Below, piece by piece: positions 46,008-55,815 of a stretch of DNA of 64,000 nucleotides. The translations under genes were made by a program, and so were the position numbers. Below the pieces are notes generated by a model. It made no database searches and was not told the DNA's origin. It saw nothing but the letters and a program-made list of their open reading frames with translations. Positions within the stretch are counted from its first letter, which is position 1, and each line of letters begins with the position of its first letter. This DNA comes from Roseiarcus sp963781895. GTDB lineage: Bacteria; Pseudomonadota; Alphaproteobacteria; Rhizobiales; Beijerinckiaceae. The stretch covers positions 1 to 64,000 of the forward strand of contig CAWAIM010000036.1 in assembly GCA_963781895.1 (NCBI GenBank), in the 5' to 3' direction.

Positions 46008-49000
46008 ATGAAATTCGAGCGCTTGCGCCTGACCGGCTTCAAGAGCTTCTGCGACGCCGCCGAATTCAAGATCGAGTCGGGCCTGACCGGCGTCGTCGGT
46101 CCGAACGGCTGCGGCAAATCGAACCTCGTCGAGGCCCTGCGCTGGGTGATGGGCGAAAGCTCGTTCAAGAACATGCGCGCCTCGGGCATGGAGGACGTCA
46201 TCTTCGCCGGCTCCGGCAAACGGCCGTCGCGCAACAACGCGGAGGTCGGCCTGCTGCTCGACAATTCCGACCGCCGCGCGCCGGCCGCCTTCAACGACGC
46301 CGAGTTGATCGAAGTCACGCGGCGCATCGAGCGCGAGGCCGGCTCGACCTATCGCGTCAATGGCAAGGAGGTGCGGGCGCGCGACGTGCAGCTCCTGTTC
46401 GCCGACGCCTCGACCGGGGCGCGCTCGCCGGCGCTGGTGCGTCAGGGCCAGATCGGCGAGATCATCTCCGCCAAGCCGCAGGCGCGCCGCCTCATTCTCG
46501 AAGAAGCGGCGGGCGTCTCGGGCCTCCACTCGCGCCGCCACGAAGCGGAGCTCAGGCTGAAGGGCGCGGAGGACAATCTGCTGCGGGTCGAGGACGTGCT
46601 CAAGCAGATCGACGTCCAGATCGACGGCCTCAAGCGTCAGGCGCGCCAGTCGAGCCGCTACCGCAATCTCGCCGCCGACATCCGCCGCCACGAGGCGCTC
46701 GCGCATCTGATCGCCTGGCGCGAACACGAGACCCAATTCGCCGAGGCGCGCCGGCGGCTCGACGCCGACCTCATCGAAGTCGCGGAGCGCACCCGCGAAC
46801 AGGCCGAGGCCGCGCGTCTGCAGGCGATCGCCGCCGCCGACCTGCCGCCGTTGCGCGAGGAGGAAGCGCGGCGCGGCGCGGCCTTGCACCGGATCGCGCT
46901 GGCGCGCGAGGCGCTCGAAACCGAGGAGAAACGCGCCAAGGAGCGCGAGGCCGAACTCGAACGCCGGGTCGCGCAATTCGCCCGCGATCTCGCGCGCGAG
47001 GAGGCGCTGATCGCCGATGCGGCCGGAGTCGCGCGAAAGGTTGGCCGCCGAGGATTCCGCGCTCGCCGAAGAGACCGACCGGGCGGGCGACGCCGCCGCC
47101 CATGCGAGCGAGCGTCAAGAGAGCGCGGAGCGCCGGCTCGCCAGCGCCGAGGCCGACCTCGCCGAAGCGCAGGCCGCCGCGTCCGACCTCAATGCGCGCC
47201 GCCATGCGCTCGGCGCCGCGGCGGCGGAGGAGGGGCGTCGTCTCGCGCGCCTGGAGGCCGAATGCGCCGGGATCGAGCGCGAGCGGGCGGCCCTGCGCGG
47301 CGCCGGCTTCGAGGACGCCGAGCATGCGACGCGCGCTCTCGCCGTCGCCGATCTTGGCCAGGCGCTCGAGACCGCGGAACGCGAGACGCTGGCGGCGGAG
47401 GAAAGTCACGCGCTGGCGCGCGAAGCGGAAGCGCGTTCGCGCGGGCCGCTCGACGAAGCCGAACGCGCGGCGCAAAAGCTGGAGACCGAAGCCCGAACGC
47501 TCGCCAGCCTGGTGGGCTCGGACGCCGAACAGCCGCTGGCCGCCGGTCGTCGACGCGATCAGCGTCGAGCGCGGTTACGAGGCGGCGCTCGGCGCGGCGC
47601 TCGGCGACGATCTCGACGCTTCGGTCGAGGAATCGGCGCCCGCGCACTGGTCGCTCATTGCGCCCGAGGGCGAGGACCCGCCGATGCCGCCGGGCGCGGA
47701 GCCGCTCGCCGAGCGGGTCGTCGCGCCGCAAGCGCTGGCGCGCGGTCTGGCGCAGGTCGGCGTCGTCGCGCGCGAAGACGGAAAATGGCTGAGCCGGCTG
47801 CTCAGGCCCGGCCAGCGGCTGGTCTCGCGCGAGGGCGATCTTTGGCGCTGGGACGGCTTCGTCGCGGCGGCCGAGGCGCCGACGCCGGCGGCGCGGCGTC
47901 TGGCCGAAAGGAACCGCCTCGGCGACCTGCAGCGCGAAGCGGAAGCGGCGCTGAGGGCGGTCGAAGCCGTCAGGATCGACGCCGCCGGCGCCGCCGCGCG
48001 TGCGCGCGAGGCCGCCGCGGCGGAAGCCGACAGGCGCCAGCGGGTTCGCGCCGCCAGAGCGGCCTTCGACAGCGCCCGCGACGCGCTCGCCGATTTCGAG
48101 CGCAAGCGCGCGCAGACCATGTCTCGCCTTTCGGCGGTCGAGGAAGCCGTATCGCGCGCCAAGGCCGCGCGCGACGAGGCGGCCGAGCGCAAGCGGCAGG
48201 CGGAAGCGGCGCTTTTGGATCTCGCGCCCGGCGATGATCTCGCGCTCGCCCTCGAACGCGCCCGCGCCGCCGCCGCGCAGGAACGGGCCGAATTCGCCGA
48301 AGCGCGCGCCGCGGCGCAAAGTCTCGCCCGCGAGGCTCACGCGCGCGCCGCCCGCCGGCAGGCGATCGCTTCCGAGCGCCGGTCGTGGGACGAACGGCGC
48401 GAGCGGGCGCGGATGCAAATCGCCGAATTCGCCGAGCGCCGCGCGGCCGCCGAAGCGGAGCGCGCGGAGCTGTCCGACGCGCCGTTCGAATTCGCGCGCC
48501 GGCGCCGGGCGCTCGCCGACGAATACGATCACGCCGAAGCCGCGCGAAAAGAGGCCGCCGACGCGCGCGCCTTTGGCGAAACCGCGCTTGCCGAGGCCGA
48601 CCGGGCCGCGCGCCAGGCGCTCGAGGCGATGGCCGCCGCGCGCGAGTCGCGCGCGGCCTCCGAGGAGCGGGCGGAAGGCGCGCGCGCGCGGGGCGAGCAC
48701 CTGCTGCACGCGATCCTCAGCGAACTCGATTGCGAGCCCTCGGACCTCGCGGCGCTCGCGGGCCATCAGGGCGACGCGGCCCTGCCCGAGGCGGCGCTGA
48801 TCGGCCGCAAGCTCGACAGCCTTCGCCAGGAGCGCGAGCGGCTCGGCGCGGTCAACCTGCGCGCCGACGAGGAGCTGGCCGAAGTCGAGGCGAGCCGCGA
48901 CCGGCTGGTCGCCGAGCGCGACGACCTGACGGAGGCGATCAAGCGCCTGCGCAGCGCGATCCACAGTCTCAACCAGGAAGGGCGCGAGCGGCTGATCGCG

Positions 49001-49468
49001 GCCTTCGACGTCGTCAACCGGCACTTCCAGGAGCTGTTCGCGACCCTGTTCGAGGGCGGAACGGCCGAGCTGCAGCTGGTCGAATCCGACGATCCCTTGG
49101 AGGCGGGGCTGGAGCTTGTCGCCCAGCCGCCGGGCAAGAAGCCGCAGACGCTGACGCTGTTGTCGGGCGGCGAACAGGCGCTGACCGCGCTGTCGCTGAT
49201 CTTCGCCGTGTTCCTGACCAACCCGTCGCCGATCTGCGTGCTCGACGAAGTCGACGCGCCGCTCGACGATTACAATGTCGAGCGCTTCTGCGACCTGCTC
49301 GACGCCATGCGCAAGCGCGCCGACACGAGATTCGTCGCCATCACCCACAACCCGATCACCATGGCCCGCATGGACCGCCTGTTCGGCGTCACCATGGCCG
49401 AGCGGGGAGTGAGCCAGATCGTGTCGGTGGAGCTGGCGGAAGCGGAGAGGTTCTTGGAGGCGGGGTGA
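46008..49468 (+). pseudogene. smc: chromosome segregation protein SMC, two frameshifts
   Basis: SMC, the ATPase of the condensin complex that works with ScpA and ScpB. The N-terminal frame holds the Walker A motif GPNGCGKSN (residues 31-39), LVRQGQIGEI and the start of the long coiled coil. The frame changes near 47035 and again near 47540. The last frame carries the hinge region (GYEAALGAALGDDLDAS), the second coiled coil, the signature LLSGGEQALTALSL and Walker B ICVLDEVDAPLDD, ending at 49468. Restored, the protein is about 1150 residues, normal for the family. Since smc is important for growth, the two single-base breaks in the middle are probably sequence errors. Confidence 0.9.
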
Positions 49469-49784
49469 GGCGTTCCGCGCCCCGATCGCCAGCCCAAAAT
49501 TACGATATTGACGGTGATTGGGGAACGGAGCCCCGAACGGCTCGGCCTGCCAAGATGGTCGGTTGCCGCCAACCCATCTGAAGGGAAGCTGTTTCGCGGC
49601 GGTTCGCCAAACGGCAAGCGGGGCCGCAATTCGCGCGTCGGCGAACGACGGCGGCTCGGTCGGCCTCGAGGCGTCGCGGCGCCCGGGCCGACGGGTCGTC
49701 TCCTGGCCGCGACGCACTCTCGCCAGCATCCTGTGCTCAATTCGCCGCGCTCGAACAGAGCTCTTCGGCGAGGAGGTCGAATTC
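49469..49784 (+). other. 316-base intergenic region after smc
   Basis: Between smc and the next small gene on the same strand. A strong AGGAGG ribosome site is present near 49770, just before the ATG of the next gene. I see no other gene or clear terminator. Confidence 0.4.
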
Positions 49785-49968
49785 ATGGACGAGACCACGA
49801 TCAATGAATATGCGCGGCAATTGCTGGAGGCCCGCGGCGACGGCGCGGTCGCCGAAGCGGCTCGAGCGCGCCGTCGCCTCCGAACAGCGGAACGACAAGG
49901 ACGAGGCCGAAACCTGGCGGCATATCGAAGCCGCGCTGAAAGTGATGCGGGGCCCGAGCGCGAGCTGA
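49785..49968 (+). pseudogene. small conserved alphaproteobacterial protein, one frameshift
   Basis: A protein of about 60 residues starting MDETTINEYARQLLEARGDG from ATG 49785, preceded by an AGGAGG ribosome site. A single-base change near 49868 leads into EQRNDKDEAETWRHIEAALK and the end MRGPSAS at a stop at 49966-49968. This layout (acidic N-terminus, DEAETW, MRGP end) is seen in small hypothetical proteins of Rhizobiales; I do not know a function. Confidence 0.5.
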
Positions 49969-50026
49969 CCGAAGTCCGCCGACGGGTTGGGACTGCAGCT
50001 TTCTCAGCCCAGGCGCTTCACCCGGC

Positions 50027-50579
50027 CTAAGCCTTCCACTTGATCGAGCAGCCGATGGAGGGAATTTGATCGGCCGGGGCGAGGCCGGTCGCGGCGATGG
50101 CGCGCATGGCTTCGAGGAGCTCGCGGCGCGCGCCGGCAGGGGGCGGCGTGGTGCGGCCTTCGTCGAGGCGGCCGCGATATTTGAGCTTGAGGTCGCGATC
50201 GTAGCCGAAGAAGTCGGGCGTGCAGACGGCGCCATAGGCGCGCGCGACGGCCTGCGACTCGTCGTGAAGGTAGGGGAACGGAAAATCGTGCCGCTCGGCG
50301 AATTCGCGCATGCTTGTCGAACGAGTCGTCGGGATAGGCGGCGGCGTCGTTGGAGCAGATGGCGGCAAAGCCCACGCCTTCGCGCATGAGAAGGCGCGCG
50401 TCGGCGACGATCCGGCCGATCACGGCTTTGACATAGGGGCAATGATTGCAGATGAAGACGATCACCGCGCCCTTTTCGCCGGCGATGTCGCCGAGCGTAT
50501 AAGTGCGGCCGTCCGTGGCCGGAAGGCGGAAATCAGCCGCCGGCGCTCCCAATGCGATCTCAGTGGGGCTAGTCGCCAT
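50027..50579 (-). pseudogene. thioredoxin-like / AhpC-TSA family protein, one frameshift
   Basis: A peroxiredoxin/redoxin-fold protein of about 183 residues. The N-terminal frame reads APAADFRLPATDGRTYTLGD and then FICNHCPYVK with a C-x-x-C pair, as in the thioredoxin-like proteins related to resA and YneN. A frame change near 50310 (SFDK then MREFAERHDFPFPYLHDES) leads to AYGAVCTPDFFGYD, the cis-Pro/third-Cys region, and a stop at 50027. The family is cytoplasmic or secreted without a visible signal peptide here. The function is probably reductive, with no known partner nearby. Confidence 0.8.
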
Positions 50580-50958
50580 CTTCGAGTCTCCTCTCCTTAA
50601 CGAAGGCGGGAACGGCGCCGATTCGCCAGCTCCTGATCCATCTCTGCGCCGAATCGGCGCCGTGCGTCCGCCCTGACGCCGCTTTCTGCAGCGCGCGAGC
50701 CGCAGCTGTTCTGCATCCGGTTTGCCTTATCTGCGCTCGGCGTCAAGGCCGAATCCGCCCTTCCTTCTCCGCGCTCTCTGGAGGCCGGACGAAGGCGAAT
50801 TGCGACGAAATTGGTCCAATTTAGAGTTATCTCGGCGCCATTGCGCACAATTTAGCCACGATCTATGCTGTTTGCCTCGGCGACAGGCAGCTGCCGCCGA
50901 AAAAATGGACGCCCACGGTCGACAGATTGGGCGATCGCGGGTTCAAAGGGAGGGAAAC
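50580..50958. other. 379-base divergent promoter region
   Basis: Between the thioredoxin-like gene (minus) and the DUF1097 gene (plus). A GGGAGGG ribosome site lies just before the DUF1097 start. No gene or repeat was recognised. Confidence 0.4.
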
Positions 50959-51471
50959 ATGGATCTCATCACTGCTCTGGCAGTCAGCATCGGCGTGCTT
51001 GGCGGCATCGCCACTTACTTGATGCTGTCGCCGATCGGCATGGGCCTGCAAATCTGGGCCGCTTTCATCGCTTGGGCGACGTTCTATCATTGCGGCGGCA
51101 AGGAGGCTGGCCTCACCAAGACAATCACGCACACCATCTTCGGCGCGATCATGGCCTATATCGCGCTGCTGCTTGTCGTCCACGTCCCTCTCGGCGCCGC
51201 GCTCGGGGTGCCGCTGTGGGCCGGGATCTGTGTCCTGATCACGGTCTTTATTCTGGTTTATGCCGCAAAGGCGCCGGCGCTGAGCGACATCCCGGCATCG
51301 GTCTACGGCTACGCCGCGGTGGCGGGACTCGCATTGGCGGGCAACAAGCTCGGCGCGCTGACGACCGGCTCGATGGAAAACCCGTTCGTAAACGTCGCGA
51401 TTTCGCTGATCGTCGGCGCGGTGCTCGGCTACATCTCCGAGAAGATCGCCGGCGCCCTCGTTAAGAAGTAG
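50959..51471 (+). CDS. DUF1097 family membrane protein
   Basis: A 170-residue hydrophobic protein with about five membrane segments, from MDLITALAVSIGVLGGIATY to VGAVLGYISEKIAG. The segment WATFYHCGGKEAGLTKT after the second helix is typical of the DUF1097 (YcdZ-like) family, whose function is unknown. ATG 50959 has the strong GGGAGGG ribosome site 8 bases upstream. A strong hairpin follows the stop. Confidence 0.82.
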   Translation: MDLITALAVSIGVLGGIATYLMLSPIGMGLQIWAAFIAWATFYHCGGKEAGLTKTITHTIFGAIMAYIALLLVVHVPLGAALGVPLWAGICVLITVFILVYAAKAPALSDIPASVYGYAAVAGLALAGNKLGALTTGSMENPFVNVAISLIVGAVLGYISEKIAGALVKK

Positions 51472-51489
51472 CGCCAGAACCCGATCCAC

Positions 51490-51536
51490 CCGCCCATCGG
51501 CCCGCGAGCAATGGAGCGCCGCGGGCCGATGGGCGG
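51490..51536 (+). terminator. 17-bp perfect inverted repeat after the DUF1097 gene
   Basis: A perfect 17-bp inverted repeat (51490-51506 and 51520-51536) with a 13-base loop begins 18 bases after the stop. The stem is almost entirely G and C. No T tract follows, so it may be a Rho-independent terminator of the weak type, an mRNA-stabilising hairpin, or a protein site. Confidence 0.5.
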
Positions 51537-51761
51537 TCATTGCCGTCGTTCGCCCTCGGCCGGCGCGGCGGGCGGCGTTCTTTCGCTCGGGGAATCCGGT
51601 GGATCGCGGTCCGCGGGACGAAAATCGGCTTCATTCATGAGCCGCCGAATCATGGTAATGTCGCGCCACGTAAAAGCGCGTTGATCGGCCAAAGGACGAT
51701 CGGAAGGGTTCAGTCGGGAGAGGAAAGCAGCAAGCAGGGCGTCCGACCACAGGAGGTCCTC

Positions 51762-52142
51762 ATGTTGAACAAGCGTTCTCTGGCGTTGGCCGGCGCTCTG
51801 ACGGTCCTGCCCCAGATGGTCTTTGCCGCCGAAACCGCCCGTTGCGTCGATGTCTCCGTGCCCAAGAAGGCGATCGAGGCGCACAACGGCAAATGGATCG
51901 AACTGACGCCGGAACAATGGGAGTTCCTGCGCGGCATCTACGCCATGAACCCGCTGACCCCGCCCGGCCTGCCCTACGGCGACAAGGCGGCGCTCGCCAA
52001 GGTCGACGGCAACGCCGGCGGCCTGGTGTTCTTCATCGATGGCGACAAGGCCTGCACGCCGATGGCGGTTCCCGACGCGCTTCTGGCGATGATGGACGAC
52101 GTGGCGACGGCGAAGATCAGCCACGAGGGAAGCGGGCTTTGA
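51762..52142 (+). CDS. secreted hypothetical protein
   Basis: A 126-residue protein with a clear signal peptide (MLNKRSLALAGALTVLPQMV, cleavage after VFA near residue 22). The mature part has two Cys (residue 28 and one in DGDKACTPM) that could form one disulfide. AGGAGG precedes the ATG. I do not recognise a family. It is monocistronic; the gap on its 3' side holds the 10-base repeat array. Confidence 0.6.
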   Translation: MLNKRSLALAGALTVLPQMVFAAETARCVDVSVPKKAIEAHNGKWIELTPEQWEFLRGIYAMNPLTPPGLPYGDKAALAKVDGNAGGLVFFIDGDKACTPMAVPDALLAMMDDVATAKISHEGSGL

Positions 52143-52699
52143 CGCGGCCGGCGCGAGCCAGGGGGCGGCGCCTCGCTTCGCTGTCGAGTGCCCGATCGGG
52201 ATCCGCGCGCGGCGGCTCTTCTCTTGCGGAAAATCAGAAGACGTGCTATTGTGCGGCTTGCCGCGAGTGACGCGGTCGAAACGACTTTCGTGAATGAGGA
52301 GACGAATGGCGGGTGTTCGACGCGCACCAGAACCCAATGACAAATTCTGGTCGTCATGAACGGCTGGGGCGAAATATTTTTGCTCGTGAATCGTCGTAAC
52401 TCATTGAAAAGTCCCGATCCGGACGAGGAAATCCAAGGAAATCCAAGGATTTTTTCCTTGGTTTTCCTTGGTTTTCCTTGGTTTGGCTTGGTCTGACTTG
52501 GATTGGCTTGGAAAAATTTGGCTGCGGCGTCAATAGCCTAAGATGACATGTGATATTCTCGGTTCGGCCGGTCGCCGCGCCTTGGTTGATGAACTGACGA
52601 CGGCGTTCCGCCTCGCCAAGGGGCCATCCCGTCGATAGTCTCGCAGTTCGGCCGAGCGCAACTTGTCCGCGCGCTGCCTGTGATTTGGCGAACACCGAC
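52143..52699. other. 557-base intergenic region with 10-base repeat array
   Basis: This lies upstream of the CitE-like gene and contains an unusual repeat array at 52431-52511 (separate entry). The array sits in an AT-richer patch. No gene is supported on either strand. Confidence 0.55.
52431..52511. repeat. 10-base-period CCTTGG tandem repeat with 17-bp hairpin
   Basis: Eight consecutive 10-base units spaced exactly one helical turn apart, the first two reading ATCCAAGGAA/T and the next six variants of GTTTTCCTTG. The first two are the complement of the next, so 52433-52449 and 52455-52471 form a 17-bp stem with one mismatch and a T5 loop, followed by four further units. The last three units (GTTTGGCTTG, GTCTGACTTG, GATTGGCTTG) are degenerate. 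It lies 189 bases before the CitE-like gene. Confidence 0.8.
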
Positions 52700-53563
52700 A
52701 TGAAATTGCGCTCTCTTCTGTTCGTTCCCGGCGACTCGGCGCGCAAGTTCGCGCGGGCGAAGGATTGCGGCGCCGATGCGCTGATTCTGGACCTCGAAGA
52801 CTCCGTCGCGCCGTCGCAAAAGGCGGCCGCGCGCGCGCTCGTCGCGGAGCTGATCGACGACAATGAAACGCGCGACTGGTCCTTTTTCGTGCGCGTCAAC
52901 GCGCTCGACACCGGCTTGACGCTCGACGACATGGCCGCGGTCGTGAAGCCGGGTCTCGACGGGCTGCTCATCCCCAAGGCGAACGGGGCGTCCGACCTCG
53001 AGCGCATCGGCCACGATCTCGACTTGCTCGAGGGCAGGGCCGGCCTGCCGCGGGGGTCGGTCAAATTTGCGGTCGTGGCGACGGAAACGGCCAGGGCCAT
53101 GTTCGCCCTCGGCTCTTACGCGCCGGCGCATCCGAGACTGATCGCGCTGACGTGGGGCGCGGAAGATCTTTCCGCGGCGCTCGGCGCGACCGACAACAAG
53201 GAACCGGACGGCTCCTGGACATTTCCCTATCAGGTCGCCCGGACGCAATGTCTGTTTGCGGCCTCGGCCGCCGAGGTCGCGGCGATCGACACGGTGTTCG
53301 TCGACTTCCGGGATCTGGAGGGCCTCGAGCGCGATTGCCGCCGCTCGCGTCGCGACGGTTTCAACGGTCGTCTCGCGATCCATCCCGATCAGGTCGCCAC
53401 GATCAATCGCAGTTATGCGCCCTCGGACGCCGAGATCGAGCGCGCGCGAAGAATCGTGGCGGCGTTCGAAGCCAATCCAGGCGCGGGGACGCTCGGGGTC
53501 GATGGCAGGATGGTCGACATTCCGCACCTGAAGGCGGCGCGGAAAACCCTGGCGTCGATCTGA
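52700..53563 (+). CDS. HpcH/HpaI aldolase / citrate lyase-family CoA-ester lyase
   Basis: A 287-residue TIM-barrel lyase of the CitE/malyl-CoA lyase group. It has the start MKLRSLLFVPGDSARKFARA, the metal and phosphate segments ALILDLEDSVAPSQK and LIPKANG, the Glu-containing VVATETARAMFALG and the segment GAEDLSAALGATDN, then GFNGRLAIHPDQVATIN. Such enzymes cleave or form CoA esters of citramalate, malate or HMG-like acids. I choose ATG 52700 because the conserved N-terminus begins there; a TTG at 52685 is also in frame. It is probably transcribed alone; the repeat array lies in its upstream region. Confidence 0.85.
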   Translation: MKLRSLLFVPGDSARKFARAKDCGADALILDLEDSVAPSQKAAARALVAELIDDNETRDWSFFVRVNALDTGLTLDDMAAVVKPGLDGLLIPKANGASDLERIGHDLDLLEGRAGLPRGSVKFAVVATETARAMFALGSYAPAHPRLIALTWGAEDLSAALGATDNKEPDGSWTFPYQVARTQCLFAASAAEVAAIDTVFVDFRDLEGLERDCRRSRRDGFNGRLAIHPDQVATINRSYAPSDAEIERARRIVAAFEANPGAGTLGVDGRMVDIPHLKAARKTLASI

Positions 53564-53777
53564 GGGCGCGGCCGTCCGTGAGATATTCTCGCATTTCGTA
53601 ATGAGGCCAAATGATAGTTGTGACATAAAACGTTGCAGATCGATTGATGACCGAAGCGACCGCTGCTAAGCGCTTCCCGAGAATACAGCGGCGGGATGGC
53701 GGACAGCGTCAAAAGACGCTGTTTCGACAACGGGCCCGCCCCAGCGCACTCAAGATGAAACAGTCGCGGAGGAGCCC

Positions 53778-54719
53778 ATGAAGATCGCGCTCGATCCCTA
53801 CATGCATCGGCATCTGTCGCTCGAGGAGCTTCCGCGCAAAGTCGCCGAGCTCGGCTACGAATATATCGAGCTGTCGCCGCGCGACGACTTTCTCGCCTGG
53901 TGGGTCAATCCGCGCGCCTATCCTGAGCGCATCGCCGGCTTCAAGAGGGCGCTGAAGGACCACGGCGTGAAGATTGCCTCGCTGCTGCCGATGTACCGCT
54001 GGGCGAGCCCGCACGAGGACGAGCGTCAGACGGCGGTGCGCTACTGGAAGAAGGCGATTGAGATCGCCGTCGACATGGGCGTCGACACGATGAATTCCGA
54101 ATTCGGCCGCGGCCCCTCGCCCGACCGCTCGCACGCCTCCAACTGCTGCGGCGGGCGCTATACGGTCGAATCGAGCGAAGCTGCGTGGTGGCGCTCGATG
54201 GAGGAGCTTGTCCCCGTCTTCGAGCGCGAGGGGATCAACCTGCACATCGAGCCGCATCCCGAAGACTTCGTCGAGACCCTGCATCCGGCGGTCGACATGA
54301 TCCGCATGATCGGGTCGAAGAACGTGAAGTTTCTCTACTGCGCCCCGCACACGTTCTATTTCGGCGACGATATCGCCAAAATGATCCGCGACGCCGCGCC
54401 CATTCTGGCGCATGTCCACGTCGCCGACACCTACAATCACAAGGCCTCCTCGGGACTGCGCTACATCTGCAATCCGCCGGGCGCGCAGGTGACGATCCAC
54501 CAGCACATGGACATCGGCCAGGGGGAAGTGAACTGGGACGCGTTCTTCTCCTCGCTCGCCGCGGTCGGTTTCGACGGCATCGTCACCTCCTGCGTGTTCG
54601 CCTGGGAGGAGCGCGCCGACGACTCTGGCCGCTTCATGCGCAGGGAAATCCAGAACTACGTCGATAAGCACTTCGGCAAGCCGAAGGCCGACGGAAAGAA
54701 GCGCAAAGGCAAAGCCTGA
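53778..54719 (+). CDS. sugar phosphate isomerase/epimerase (xylose isomerase-like TIM barrel)
   Basis: A 313-residue TIM-barrel protein of the AP-endonuclease-2/xylose isomerase-like superfamily. Metal-site segments appear in order: NSEFGRGPSPDR, LHIEPHPEDFVE, HVHVADTYNHK and HQHMDIGQGEVNWD, the Glu/Asp/His pattern of inositol- and tagatose-type epimerases. It is followed within 38 bases by a Gfo/Idh dehydrogenase gene and then by a second TIM-barrel gene. This set suggests a catabolic operon for inositol or a rare sugar. The exact reaction is not known. Confidence 0.8.
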   Translation: MKIALDPYMHRHLSLEELPRKVAELGYEYIELSPRDDFLAWWVNPRAYPERIAGFKRALKDHGVKIASLLPMYRWASPHEDERQTAVRYWKKAIEIAVDMGVDTMNSEFGRGPSPDRSHASNCCGGRYTVESSEAAWWRSMEELVPVFEREGINLHIEPHPEDFVETLHPAVDMIRMIGSKNVKFLYCAPHTFYFGDDIAKMIRDAAPILAHVHVADTYNHKASSGLRYICNPPGAQVTIHQHMDIGQGEVNWDAFFSSLAAVGFDGIVTSCVFAWEERADDSGRFMRREIQNYVDKHFGKPKADGKKRKGKA

Positions 54720-54757
54720 GGACGGTTTCCGGGAATGCTACAGACAGGGGAAAAGCC

Positions 54758-55765
54758 ATGACAGTGAACGTCGGCGTCATCGGCGTCGGAATGATCGGCC
54801 AGGACCACATTCGTCGCCTGACGACTGTGCTCGCAGGGGCGAACGTAGCGGCGGTCAGCGACGTGAATCCGGCGCAGGCCCGGGAGGTCGCGTCGCGACT
54901 GAACGACGCCAAGGTCTATGCCACCGGCGAAGAGCTGATCGTCGCGAGGGAAGTCGAGGCGATCATCGTGACCTCTTGGGGCCCGACGCACGCGGCCTAT
55001 GTGCTCGCGGCGATCAAGGCCGGCAAACCGGTTTTCTGCGAAAAGCCGCTGGCGGACACCGAGAAGGATTGTTCGGCGATCCTCGATGCTGAGGCCGCCT
55101 TCGGACGCCGGCTGGTGCAGGTCGGGTTCATGCGCCGCTTCGACCCTCAATACCGGGCAATGAAAGAGACGATCGTCTCGGGCGCGATCGGCGCGCCGCT
55201 CATCTTCCAGAGCGGCCATCGCAATCCTTCCGTCCCCGGACACTATACCAAGGACATGGCGCTGACCGACACCGCGGTGCACGACGTCGACATTGCGCGC
55301 TTCCTGCTCGATGACGAACCGATCGCGGTTACGGTGAAGACACCGCGCCACAACAGCCGCGGCGGCGATCTCGCCGACCCCTTGTTCACCCTGATCGAGA
55401 TGCGGACGGGGGCGCTGGTGGCGATCGAGACATCGGTCAACATCGCCTACGGCTACGACATACGCGGCGAAATCATTGGCGAGACGGGCGTCGTGACCCT
55501 CGGCGAGCGCAACGACGTCGTCGTCAAGAGTAACGGCGCGTTCAGCGGCCGCGTGCCCGCCGATTGGCGCGAACGGTTCGCCGTCGCATTCGACACGGAG
55601 TTCCGCGAATGGCTGAGAGCCGCCGCAGAAGGCGGAGCCTCGGGTCCGAGTTCGTGGGACGGCTATGTCGCTACCGTTGTCACCAACGCCGGAGTCAAGG
55701 CGATTGAAACCGGCCAGCGCGAACCGATCAGACTTCGCGAACGCCCGGCCCTGTATGCGGCTTAG
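54758..55765 (+). CDS. Gfo/Idh/MocA dehydrogenase, inositol 2-dehydrogenase-like
   Basis: A 335-residue NAD(P)-dependent dehydrogenase. The N-terminal Rossmann motif is GVIGVGMIGQDHIRRL, with the family EKP motif in VFCEKPLADTEKD. The C-terminal part contains HDVDIARFLLDDEP, typical of the myo-inositol 2-dehydrogenase group with a catalytic His. It is flanked by two TIM-barrel epimerase genes in one operon, so oxidation of inositol or a related cyclic polyol is a reasonable guess. Confidence 0.85.
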   Translation: MTVNVGVIGVGMIGQDHIRRLTTVLAGANVAAVSDVNPAQAREVASRLNDAKVYATGEELIVAREVEAIIVTSWGPTHAAYVLAAIKAGKPVFCEKPLADTEKDCSAILDAEAAFGRRLVQVGFMRRFDPQYRAMKETIVSGAIGAPLIFQSGHRNPSVPGHYTKDMALTDTAVHDVDIARFLLDDEPIAVTVKTPRHNSRGGDLADPLFTLIEMRTGALVAIETSVNIAYGYDIRGEIIGETGVVTLGERNDVVVKSNGAFSGRVPADWRERFAVAFDTEFREWLRAAAEGGASGPSSWDGYVATVVTNAGVKAIETGQREPIRLRERPALYAA

Positions 55766-55815
55766 GCGCCCGTCCGGGCCCGACGCGCGGTCGAACCAAA
55801 AATGGATGCTCCTCG

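Noticed and set aside
47189..49804. An 871-codon open frame antisense to smc.
   Set aside because: The composition reflects the complement of the Ala/Glu/Arg-rich coiled coil; the SMC motifs are on the plus strand.
52431..52511. The 10-base repeat as a CRISPR array.
   Set aside because: The units are contiguous with no unique spacers, far too short, and no cas genes are present.
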